Shown here piece by piece: positions 6,350-13,756 of a stretch of 15,420 bases of DNA; positions within the stretch are counted from its first letter, which is position 1; the number at the start of each line of letters is the position of its first letter. The DNA is from Bacteroidota bacterium (GTDB taxonomy: Bacteria > Bacteroidota > Bacteroidia > Flavobacteriales_F > PHOS-HE28), in assembly GCA_023430945.1 (NCBI GenBank), contig JAEYYE010000035.1, positions 1 to 15,420 on the forward strand, written 5' to 3'. The notes beneath the pieces are model-generated. The model was not told the origin of the DNA. It saw nothing but the letters and a program-made list of their open reading frames with translations, and did no database searches. Made by a program: the position numbers and the translations under genes.

Positions 6350-9300
6350 ATGGTCCGATCTCTTGGGCGGTGCCTGGTGCTTCTCTCATTCGTAACGCTC
6401 GCTTCTACGGCGGCAGCGCAACAGGGTTCCAATCTGCGCCAGCGCGTCGTGCATTTCCACGGCGATACGCTCCGGCTCGATACGCTCAGCGTGGTCCCCG
6501 GAAGTCTCCGCTTCCTCATCGACAGTGTTCCGGCCGATCCGGCCTGGTACCGATTGGACCCCTATCGATCCACGGTCATCTGGCCCGGTGCGCCGGATAG
6601 CGCGCTAGCGATCTACAGGGTGATGCCGCTCCTGCTCGGCAGGGAATATTTCCACAAGGACCAGACGCTTCTCACAACGCCTTCCGGCGATCATGTCGAT
6701 CCATTCAAATACGAGATCCCGCGGCAGGAGGGTTCGCTCATGGATGCGCAGGGTTTGAACCGCAGCGGAAGCATTTCGCGCGGGATCCTTTTCGGCAACA
6801 ACCAGGACCTTTCGGTGAATTCAACCTTGAATTTGGAGTTGAGCGGGAATCTCACCGATCGGATAAAGGTTCTCGCTTCCGTCACGGACAACAACATTCC
6901 GATCCAGGCCGGTGGAAATACATTGGAGCTGCAGGATTTCGATCAGGTGTTCATCAAGCTCTTCGAGGATGATCCAGCAGGTGGCTCGCCTCTCTGGGAA
7001 TTGATCGCCGGAGATTTCGTGCTCCTTCGGCCCCGAAGCCATTTCCTCACGTATCTGAAGAAAACGAAAGGCCTCAGCTACAACACGAAATTCGGACTTG
7101 GTGAGAATGGAAAGAGCATCGCCGGTGCGAGCGTGGCGATCAGCAAAGGCAAATTCACACGCCAGTCGATCCAGGGGATCGAAGGTGTGCAGGGCCCTTA
7201 CCGCCTCCGCGGAAATGCCGGCGAAACGTTCATCGTGGTGCTTTCGGGCACGGAGCGTGTTTTCATCGATGGCCAATTGATGACACGCGGCCAGGAGAAC
7301 GATTACGTGATCGATTACAACACGGCCGAGCTTACGTTCACCGCACGCAGGCTGATCACGAAGGATCGAAGGATCACGGTGGAATTCCAGTATTCTGACA
7401 AGAACTATGCGCGATCGCTCGTTCGCGTGGACAATGTGACGGAACTTGGAAAAAGCACGATCCGCCTGAACGTTTACAGCGAACAGGACCACAGATCCCA
7501 ACCGCTTCAGCAGCAACTGAGCGAAGAGGATGAACTCGCGCTTTCAGAGGCCGGCGATGATCCATTCGGCGCGTTGGTGAACGGGATCGACAGCACCGGC
7601 TGGACCGATGATCAGGTGTTGTACCGCCGCACGGATTCCCTCGGCTATGATCCCGTCTACGTGTACAGCACCGATCCAGAGGTCGCGCTCTACCGGCTTA
7701 CGTTCACTCAGATAGGCGCTGGCGCTGGTGATTACATCCAGCAGGAATTCACGCCCAACGGCCGCGTGTTCCGTTGGATCGCGCCGGATACGATCAACGG
7801 GCAGATCGTGCGGCGCGGCGATCATGCTCCCGTGCGTGTGCTGATCCCGCCGCGAACACAACAGCTCATCACCCTTGGTGTGGACCATCGCTTCAGCAAG
7901 CGCACGAACGCCACGGTTGAACTGGCGATGAGCAACGATGATCGCAATACGTTCAGTTCCATCGATGAGAGCGATGATCAGGGTTTCGGCATCATGTCGC
8001 GGGTGCAACACGCCATCCCGATCCATGCGCAAGACACTTCACTTCAACTTATGATCGGCGGCGATATCGAATCGATCACCGGAGAATTCAGGCCGGTGGA
8101 ACGGTACCGCGCGGTGGAATTCGAACGGAACTGGAACGCGCTTTCGATCCCGTTGGACAACGATCAGGTGCTCGCTGGAGTGAATGCTGGAGTACGCGGG
8201 AAAAAGCTCGGCCAATTGATGCTCGGATCGGAAGTTTTCCATGTCACTGAACTGTATCGAGGCTACCGCCAGCGGATCGATAGCGATCTGCGAACGGGGC
8301 GCTGGGAACTCACCGGCACGGGCAGCTGGTTGAATACGACGTTACCCGTGGAAAGCAGCTTCCTGCGACACAAAGGACAGACACGCTACAAGTTCAATCC
8401 GATCACGATAGGTTATCGCGATGAGCACGAGCGCAATCTTTTCCGCGATACGCTGAACAACCTGATGCTGCCGAGCTATTCGTTCCACGATTGGTCCGTC
8501 TTCGTTCAAAGTCCGGATAGTTTCAGGAACAAATGGATGCTCTCCGGCGGCCAGCGTCTGGATCATGCTTTCCGTGAAGGCGAGTTGGTGCTGAGCACCA
8601 TTGCTAACGCGTATTCCTTCAACCTTGATCTGGCAAGGAACCCACGCAATCGCCTGAACACGACCTTCACCTACCGGCGACTGCAGATCGCCGATACGTT
8701 GCTAACCGCCCAGGAACCGGAGGACACGTATCTCGCGCGCTTCGACTATGATCTTACGATGTTCAGAGGCGTGGCCGTGGTGGATGCCTTCTATGAATTC
8801 GGATCGGGATTGGAACAACGTCGTGAATACATCTACCTGGAAGTTCCGGCCGGGCAGGGCACGTTCGTGTGGAATGATTACAACGGGAATTCGATCAAGG
8901 AACTGAACGAATTCGAGATCGCGCCGTTCGGTTACGAAGCGAACTACGTGCGCGTGTTCGTACCGAGCGATACCTACGTACGAACCTTCAGCAACCAGTT
9001 GAGCGCCTCGCTGGACCTGCGTCCGGCGGTGGTTCTTGGCGAGCGGAAGGGTTTCGGCGGTTTCATCGGAAAATTCTCCGATCTGGCATCGATCCGCATC
9101 GATCGGAAGACCGGCGTTGATGATCTGCTGCAAGCCCTCGATCCCTTCAACATGCAGGGCGCCGATACCACTTTGAGCGCGTATAACGCCTCGGCGCGCA
9201 ACACGTTCTATTACGATCGCACAAGCCGTTCCTGGAGCGTGGATCATACCTGGCAGAGCGATCAGAGCCGCACCCTGCTCACCAACGGTTTCGAATCACG

Positions 9301-9829
9301 ATCGCGGGACATGAACACGATCCGGCTTCGCTGGAACACCACCCGGCAATGGACGCTCGATGTGGAGAGCGAACAAGGCCGGATCTCCAGCGGATCGGAC
9401 ATTCTTTCCGGCCGCACGTATGCGATCGAACAACGGGGCTTGCGGCCGCGGATCACCTGGCAACCCGGAACAACGTTCCGTGCGATCGCATCATTCCGAT
9501 ACACGGAGAAGAAGAACAACGCCGAATTCGGTGGTGAGCAAGCGCTGATGCAGGACCTCGGCCTGGAATTACGCTACAATACGGCTGGCAAGGGAAGCAT
9601 TCTCGGCACTGCGAACCTGGTGGATATCGCCTACGATGGTGAGGTGAATTCCTCGCTCGGCAACGAAATGCTGAGCGGGTTGCGCCCGGGAACGAACCTT
9701 ACCTGGAGCATGAGCATCCAGCGCAACCTGAGCAACAATCTGCAAGTGGATCTCACCTACAACGGCCGCCGATCGGAGGGGCTGCCGATCGTGCATGTGG
9801 GCGGCGCACAGGTGCGCGCCTTCTTCTGA
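6350..9829 (+). CDS. Large predicted outer-membrane beta-barrel protein, family not recognised
   Basis: A protein of 1159 residues from the ATG at 6350 (1178 from an upstream ATG at 6293). I prefer 6350 because it gives a textbook signal peptide: MVRSLGR, a hydrophobic core to about residue 20, then AAAQ with cleavage after Ala23. After about 135 residues comes the block GSISRGILFGNNQDL (140-154), followed by alternating polar/hydrophobic strands for most of the chain. It ends in VRAFF, a terminal Phe as expected for BAM-assembled barrels. Residues 843-854 (DYNGNSIKELNE) match a 12-position EF-hand-like calcium loop and sit in a VWNDYNG...NEFE block that I associate with large Bacteroidota outer-membrane proteins. 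An imperfect -7 box (TAATTTTC, 6271-6278) also favours the later start. The function is unknown; a pore, surface scaffold or secretion-related barrel are all possible. Confidence 0.88.
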   Translation: MVRSLGRCLVLLSFVTLASTAAAQQGSNLRQRVVHFHGDTLRLDTLSVVPGSLRFLIDSVPADPAWYRLDPYRSTVIWPGAPDSALAIYRVMPLLLGREYFHKDQTLLTTPSGDHVDPFKYEIPRQEGSLMDAQGLNRSGSISRGILFGNNQDLSVNSTLNLELSGNLTDRIKVLASVTDNNIPIQAGGNTLELQDFDQVFIKLFEDDPAGGSPLWELIAGDFVLLRPRSHFLTYLKKTKGLSYNTKFGLGENGKSIAGASVAISKGKFTRQSIQGIEGVQGPYRLRGNAGETFIVVLSGTERVFIDGQLMTRGQENDYVIDYNTAELTFTARRLITKDRRITVEFQYSDKNYARSLVRVDNVTELGKSTIRLNVYSEQDHRSQPLQQQLSEEDELALSEAGDDPFGALVNGIDSTGWTDDQVLYRRTDSLGYDPVYVYSTDPEVALYRLTFTQIGAGAGDYIQQEFTPNGRVFRWIAPDTINGQIVRRGDHAPVRVLIPPRTQQLITLGVDHRFSKRTNATVELAMSNDDRNTFSSIDESDDQGFGIMSRVQHAIPIHAQDTSLQLMIGGDIESITGEFRPVERYRAVEFERNWNALSIPLDNDQVLAGVNAGVRGKKLGQLMLGSEVFHVTELYRGYRQRIDSDLRTGRWELTGTGSWLNTTLPVESSFLRHKGQTRYKFNPITIGYRDEHERNLFRDTLNNLMLPSYSFHDWSVFVQSPDSFRNKWMLSGGQRLDHAFREGELVLSTIANAYSFNLDLARNPRNRLNTTFTYRRLQIADTLLTAQEPEDTYLARFDYDLTMFRGVAVVDAFYEFGSGLEQRREYIYLEVPAGQGTFVWNDYNGNSIKELNEFEIAPFGYEANYVRVFVPSDTYVRTFSNQLSASLDLRPAVVLGERKGFGGFIGKFSDLASIRIDRKTGVDDLLQALDPFNMQGADTTLSAYNASARNTFYYDRTSRSWSVDHTWQSDQSRTLLTNGFESRSRDMNTIRLRWNTTRQWTLDVESEQGRISSGSDILSGRTYAIEQRGLRPRITWQPGTTFRAIASFRYTEKKNNAEFGGEQALMQDLGLELRYNTAGKGSILGTANLVDIAYDGEVNSSLGNEMLSGLRPGTNLTWSMSIQRNLSNNLQVDLTYNGRRSEGLPIVHVGGAQVRAFF

Positions 9830-9831
9830 TC

Positions 9832-10755
9832 CTATTTCAGATCGAAGGAAGCCTTGCCCACCAGACCACCGCTCTCGTAGATCTCCACAAGGTACTGGCC
9901 TGACTTCAGTTCCTGCCCACCGTTCCAGAAGATGCAGACGTCCACCGGCTGGTTCTGGTAGTTCACCTCACGGCGCGCGCTGTACTCACCTTCAACGCCA
10001 TTGAAGCTGAACCGGTTGTCAGGATCGCCGGATGGCAGAACCTTGCCATCGGGACTGATCACGCGCATGTAGAGCACCTTGTCGCCGGCGGTGGCAACGC
10101 GATTCTCGCCAAGTGTGAAACAGCTCTTCACCATTTCCGCACGTTTCGCGCGATTGGTATCAACCTGTTTGCCGTTGTTCCGCATGTAAAGTGCACCTGA
10201 GGAGATCGTGGTGGCATGGAGCACGCTACCCTTGGTGATCCGGCCTTCGAGATCTTGCGCCTTGGTAGCGAGGGCCTCGCGCTGGCCTTGCACCTCGCCG
10301 AGTTCCTGGCGGATGGTCATGTTCTCGGCGGTGAGCAACTGGTTGGCCTGGTTGAGCGAATCGATCGTTGCCACATAGCCCTTCATGATCCGCCGCAATG
10401 TTTCAGCCTCCTTCTTCGCCTTGGAAAGATCATAGTTGCCACGTTTCACCTGATCGAGCAATTCCTCGATATGCGCGCGCTGCGCTTCCATCTCGGTGGT
10501 GATCTGTTCGTTCTCCGTCTTCAGTGTATCGTAGGAGGCGAGCATATTCTCCAGCAGATGGGTCACGTTCTCCTTTTCGGCCGTGATATTCTGCACCTGC
10601 TGCTCGCTCCGATCCACCTCCTTGTTGCGTTGCATGAGCATCCACAACATCACCACATTGCTGATCAACAATAGCACCACCAGCAACAACAGGCCGGTAT
10701 TGGAACTCTTCTTCACAACAGTGGTTCCGCGGTCGTTCTGATTCTCCATGGTCAT
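9832..10755 (-). CDS. Membrane-anchored coiled-coil protein with C-terminal beta domain
   Basis: A 307-residue protein (305 if the Met at 10749 is used). A basic, polar N-terminus is followed by one strong membrane segment (about 21-41), then a heptad-rich coiled coil (about 45-172), then a compact mixed/beta domain (about 176-307) with ALYMRNNGK (188-196), KVLYMRVISPDGK (226-238), VDVCIFW (271-277) and a final GKASFDLK. The topology suggests a signal-anchored inner-membrane protein with most of the chain in the periplasm. The frame is open to 10875 but the extra 40 residues are low-complexity and would overlap comF. A partial -7 box (TAATTTAG, 10795 to 10788) lies 32 bases upstream. I recognise the layout as a conserved Bacteroidota hypothetical but know no function. 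It converges on the barrel gene with only two bases between stops. Confidence 0.88.
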   Translation of the reverse strand: MTMENQNDRGTTVVKKSSNTGLLLLVVLLLISNVVMLWMLMQRNKEVDRSEQQVQNITAEKENVTHLLENMLASYDTLKTENEQITTEMEAQRAHIEELLDQVKRGNYDLSKAKKEAETLRRIMKGYVATIDSLNQANQLLTAENMTIRQELGEVQGQREALATKAQDLEGRITKGSVLHATTISSGALYMRNNGKQVDTNRAKRAEMVKSCFTLGENRVATAGDKVLYMRVISPDGKVLPSGDPDNRFSFNGVEGEYSARREVNYQNQPVDVCIFWNGGQELKSGQYLVEIYESGGLVGKASFDLK

Positions 10756-10810
10756 TCCGGGATGGCGGCTTGGGCCTGATCGGTGCGCTAAATTAGAGGG
10801 GTGGGATAAT

Positions 10811-10833
10811 GACGTTCCAGAATTGAACGTTCC
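10811..10833. promoter_or_regulatory. Candidate operator dyad between divergent genes
   Basis: ACGTTC (10812-10817) and GAACGT (10825-10830) form an inverted repeat around 7 bases, extendable by one G-T pair. The heptamer ACGTTCC also occurs twice as a direct repeat (10812-10818, 10827-10833), spaced 15 bases start to start. It lies in the 101-base gap between the coiled-coil gene and comF, the right place for a regulator acting on either. No consensus promoter is clear for comF here. Binding is only a guess. Confidence 0.3.
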
Positions 10834-10856
10834 GCTTTTCAACAAAGTATTGATCA

Positions 10857-11564
10857 TTGAACAGTAGCACTGCATCGATCGGCGAATGGATCAGCGATCT
10901 CTCGGGATTGCTTTTCCCCAGGCGATGCGCAGGCTGCGATCAGGCGCTGTTCCGGCACGAACGAATGCTGTGCACAGCCTGCCTGGCGGATCTGCCGCTT
11001 GCGCGCTTCCATGATGACCCGGAGAATCGGGTCGAGCAGTTGTTCAAGGGCCGGGTACGCTTGCGGGCCGCCAGTTCATTCCTGCTGTTCAACCGATCTG
11101 GCGTAGCACAACGTTTGTTGCACCGGTTGAAATACAAGGCCGATACGCCGATCGGCAAAGAGCTGGGCCGGATGATGGCCACCGACATCCAGGATTCCGA
11201 ACGGTTCAAGGGGATCGATATCATGCTCGCTGTGCCGCTGCACCGAGCGAAGGAAAGACGCCGCGGTTTCAACCAAAGCCAGGTGATCATCGAAGGGATG
11301 CAGCAGATCCTTCACCTCCCCTCCCTCAAGAACGAATTGATACGGATCGAAGCAACAAGTTCGCAGACCAAGCGCGGCAGGATCGCGCGCTGGCAGAACG
11401 TGAAGGAAGCATTTGCGGTGCGTGATCCCGAAAAACTACGCGACAAGCATATCCTGCTGGTGGATGATGTGGTGACCACCGGTGCGACCATTGAAGCATG
11501 TGTGAATGCGCTGGGCACCGTGCCCGGCATTGCTATAAGCTTGTATACCGCCGCGTGCGCGTAG
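10857..11564 (+). CDS. comF: ComF-family phosphoribosyltransferase-like protein
   Basis: A 235-residue ComF-like protein. An N-terminal zinc-binding module has two CxxC pairs (Cys24/Cys27 and Cys39/Cys42). The rest is a type I phosphoribosyltransferase fold: LLHRLKYKADTPIGKELG (87-104), VPLHRAKERRRGFNQSQ (126-142), a QTKRGRIARWQNVKEAF segment (170-186) and the PRPP loop ILLVDDVVTTGAT (199-211). In competent bacteria ComF supports uptake or processing of transforming DNA; in many non-competent ones the role of the homologue is unknown. The start is a TTG at 10857: an in-frame TGA lies two codons upstream, and the next ATG falls after the first CxxC, so a TTG start is needed to keep the zinc module. 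It heads a cluster with msrC 18 bases downstream and is divergent from the coiled-coil gene. Confidence 0.93.
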   Translation: MNSSTASIGEWISDLSGLLFPRRCAGCDQALFRHERMLCTACLADLPLARFHDDPENRVEQLFKGRVRLRAASSFLLFNRSGVAQRLLHRLKYKADTPIGKELGRMMATDIQDSERFKGIDIMLAVPLHRAKERRRGFNQSQVIIEGMQQILHLPSLKNELIRIEATSSQTKRGRIARWQNVKEAFAVRDPEKLRDKHILLVDDVVTTGATIEACVNALGTVPGIAISLYTAACA

Positions 11565-11582
11565 CGGGTACTTTAGCGCCGG

Positions 11583-12065
11583 ATGGAACAGATAGAATTA
11601 CCAGCCACCACCGATCGGAGCGCGATCTGGCGATCGCTCGTGCCGCAGGTGAAAAGCTTGCTGCACGATGAGACCGACCTGATCGCGGCCATGGCGAACG
11701 TTTCCGCAGCGCTCATGCAGGCCTTCAACTGGCATTGGATCGGTTTCTATCGCGTGATCGGGAATGAACTTGTTCTCGGGCCGTTCCAGGGGCCGATCGC
11801 CTGCACCAGGATCGGTTTTGGGAAAGGCGTCTGCGGAAGCGCCTGGGAGCAACGCCGCACATTGATCGTTCCGGATGTGGAACAGTTCCCGGGCCATATC
11901 GCTTGCAGCCAGTTCAGCCGATCGGAGATCGTGGTACCGATCGTGAACGGGGCAGGTGAAGTGACCGGCGTGCTGGATATCGATAGTACACAGCCGGATG
12001 AATTCCACGAAGAGGACGCGATGCATCTGCGCGGGCTCTGCGAACTTCTTTCCCATTGCCACTGA
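11583..12065 (+). CDS. msrC: Free methionine-(R)-sulfoxide reductase (GAF domain)
   Basis: A 160-residue single-GAF-domain protein that reduces free L-methionine-(R)-sulfoxide to methionine in the cytoplasm, using thioredoxin-type reductants. The family signature is complete: LGPFQGPIACTRIGFGKGVC (65-84), DVEQFPGHIACS (98-109), SRSEIVVPI (112-120) and GVLDIDS (129-135). The three catalytic or resolving cysteines are at 74, 84 and 108, with the same spacing (10 and 24) as Cys84, Cys94 and Cys118 of the E. coli enzyme, so it should be active. Length is normal. The ATG at 11583 is 18 bases after comF and its TGA overlaps the ATG of the next gene (TGATG at 12063-12067), which suggests one transcript with coupled translation. 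Confidence 0.95.
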   Translation: MEQIELPATTDRSAIWRSLVPQVKSLLHDETDLIAAMANVSAALMQAFNWHWIGFYRVIGNELVLGPFQGPIACTRIGFGKGVCGSAWEQRRTLIVPDVEQFPGHIACSQFSRSEIVVPIVNGAGEVTGVLDIDSTQPDEFHEEDAMHLRGLCELLSHCH

Positions 12066-13696
12066 TGCAACCGATCGGGCTGTTGTATCTCTTGATCCTC
12101 CTGCTCACCGCATGTGCGCAGGTGGCCGATATCCCGGGTGGTGAACGCGACACCCATCCGCCGCTGCTGGTGGCTGCGGATCCACCACATCTTACCACCA
12201 ATTTCAGCGGAGACCGGATCACCTTGTCCTTCAATGAACGCATCCAACTGGATCGTGTGCGCGATCGGTTGCTGATCTCTCCGCCGCTCTCATCAACGCC
12301 CGAAGTTCGCCTCACCGGCCCGCGCACCGTCACCATAGGCCTTAGGGCACCGCTCTCACCCAATACCACCTACAGCTTTTCGATCGGTGAGGCGATCAGG
12401 GACCTTACCGAAGGCAACATCGCGGCAGGCCTCGTTCATGTAGTAAGTACCGGATCGTTCGTGGATAGTGCGATGATCGCCGGAAAAGTGACCAATGCCT
12501 TCACCGGACAACCTGAAAGCGGCGTGCTCGTGGTGGTGCACCAGGTGGGCGACACCGGTAGCGTGCGCACCTCACGCCCCGCCTTCGCGACGCGCACGAA
12601 CGGTTCTGGTGACCTCCTGCTCGATCATCTGCGTGAAGGTGAATACCGGTTGTATGCCATGCGCGATCAGAACGCGAACTACCGCTTCGACCTTCCGAAT
12701 GAAGAGATCGCGTTCCTGGATGATCCGGTGAAAGCCCATCGTCCGTCGGACTCCCTGCAGGTGCATCAGCTACGCCTGTTCAAGGAAGTTGGATCGAAAC
12801 AACAGGTGAGGGGAACGCAGGTTACCGCGGATGGCGCGCTCCAGCTCATATTGAACCGCCCGGCCCAAAGTATTACCATCGAGGATGTGGCACGCACCGG
12901 TGGAACGCTCCGATGGCTCCCCGAGTGGGCGCCAACGCGGGACACGGTGCTACTCTGGCCATCGGACACGACCGCTCTTGAAGCCGGCAGATACCAGATC
13001 ACTGCGGAGGAAGAAGTGATCGATACGACCGGTTATCGCCGCAGCCAGCCGATGCCATTCTTCACAAGTCTCAAGGTTGAATTGATGGACGGAGCGAACA
13101 GCGGCTTGATCGGCATCAGTGCTTCACGACCGATCGCCACGATCGACACTTCACTTTTCGAGATCATGCGCGAAGACAAGGCGATCGATCCATCGCTGTA
13201 CCGCGATCCCTCATCACCCCGTAGAATACGCATCGAAGCACCGATCCTGCCGGGCGATGAATTGCTGCTGTTGATCCAACCTGGTGCCCTAACCGATATC
13301 TACGGGGGCCGGAATGATACACTACGCGCTCAGCTCGGCCGCGCTGAGGAGGAAAGCACCGGCACGGTCCGCATCCAGTTGAAAGTGGAGGATGGATCCA
13401 CCGGACCATTCATCATCCAATTGCTCGATCTACAGGAAAGGGTCCTGTTGGAAGGTCCGATCACAGATCCAGGCGAAGAGATCGTATGGGACCGGCTGCC
13501 TCCCGGAAAGGCGAAGCTCAGGCTGATCGGTGACAGCAACGGCAATGGCCGTTGGGACACCGGCGATCTCGATCGGGAAGTTCAACCCGAAATGGTCTGG
13601 CATCATCCGGATGTACTGAACATACGCGCCGCATGGGATATCGGGATCGAATGGCGGATCGGTGAAAAGGCTGCGGATGGGGTGAAGCAACCCTGA
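12065..13696 (+). CDS. Ig-like-domain lipoprotein conserved in Bacteroidota
   Basis: A 543-residue predicted lipoprotein. The signal peptide MQPIGLLYLLILLLTAC ends in the lipobox LTAC with Cys17 as anchor. A bacterial Ig-like domain (about 30-130) has THPPLLVAADPP, an ITLSFNERIQL strand (52-62), SPNTTYSFSIGEAIRDLTEGN (98-118) and a closing VVSTGSFVD. A second beta domain (about 137-222) resembles a carboxypeptidase-regulatory or Cna-B-like fold and ends in RDQNANYRFDLPNEEIAF. Near the C-terminus DSNGNGRWDTGD (490-501) looks like a calcium-binding loop, followed by VQPEMVWHHP. I chose the ATG at 12065, one base inside the msrC stop, over a TTG nine bases upstream that adds only three residues. 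It is probably exposed on the periplasmic or outer surface; its function is unknown. An imperfect possibility is a peptidoglycan- or polymer-associated structural protein. Confidence 0.92.
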   Translation: MQPIGLLYLLILLLTACAQVADIPGGERDTHPPLLVAADPPHLTTNFSGDRITLSFNERIQLDRVRDRLLISPPLSSTPEVRLTGPRTVTIGLRAPLSPNTTYSFSIGEAIRDLTEGNIAAGLVHVVSTGSFVDSAMIAGKVTNAFTGQPESGVLVVVHQVGDTGSVRTSRPAFATRTNGSGDLLLDHLREGEYRLYAMRDQNANYRFDLPNEEIAFLDDPVKAHRPSDSLQVHQLRLFKEVGSKQQVRGTQVTADGALQLILNRPAQSITIEDVARTGGTLRWLPEWAPTRDTVLLWPSDTTALEAGRYQITAEEEVIDTTGYRRSQPMPFFTSLKVELMDGANSGLIGISASRPIATIDTSLFEIMREDKAIDPSLYRDPSSPRRIRIEAPILPGDELLLLIQPGALTDIYGGRNDTLRAQLGRAEEESTGTVRIQLKVEDGSTGPFIIQLLDLQERVLLEGPITDPGEEIVWDRLPPGKAKLRLIGDSNGNGRWDTGDLDREVQPEMVWHHPDVLNIRAAWDIGIEWRIGEKAADGVKQP

Positions 13697-13720
13697 GGAC
13701 CGATCCCGCGTAGAAAGTCC

Positions 13721-13745
13721 CGCCGCAACTGCCTGATCAGCGGCG
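13721..13745 (+). other. Hairpin between the lipoprotein gene and the IgGFc-domain gene
   Basis: CGCCGC (13721-13726) and GCGGCG (13740-13745) are exact inverted repeats around 13 bases; GTC/GAC on the outside can add three pairs across a bulge. It sits in the 60-base gap, ending 11 bases before the ATG at 13757. There is no T-run after it, so it is not a standard terminator. It could weaken read-through from the lipoprotein gene or affect ribosome access. Confidence 0.35.
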
Positions 13746-13756
13746 ACAAAGGACAC

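Noticed and set aside
6148..6519. Upstream extension of the solute-binding protein by 124 residues
   Set aside because: The frame is open but the added sequence is Arg-rich, would bury the lipoprotein signal, overlaps the divergent barrel gene and covers the promoter at 6167-6199.
6821..7516. Minus-strand open frame of 231 codons inside the barrel gene
   Set aside because: It is antisense to a gene with signal peptide, strand pattern and proper C-terminus; its translation is the shadow expected from GATC- and GC-rich codon use.
10756..10875. Upstream extension of the coiled-coil protein by 40 residues
   Set aside because: The extra residues are low in complexity, not protein-like, and overlap the start of comF; Met at 10755 or 10749 gives a normal signal-anchor.
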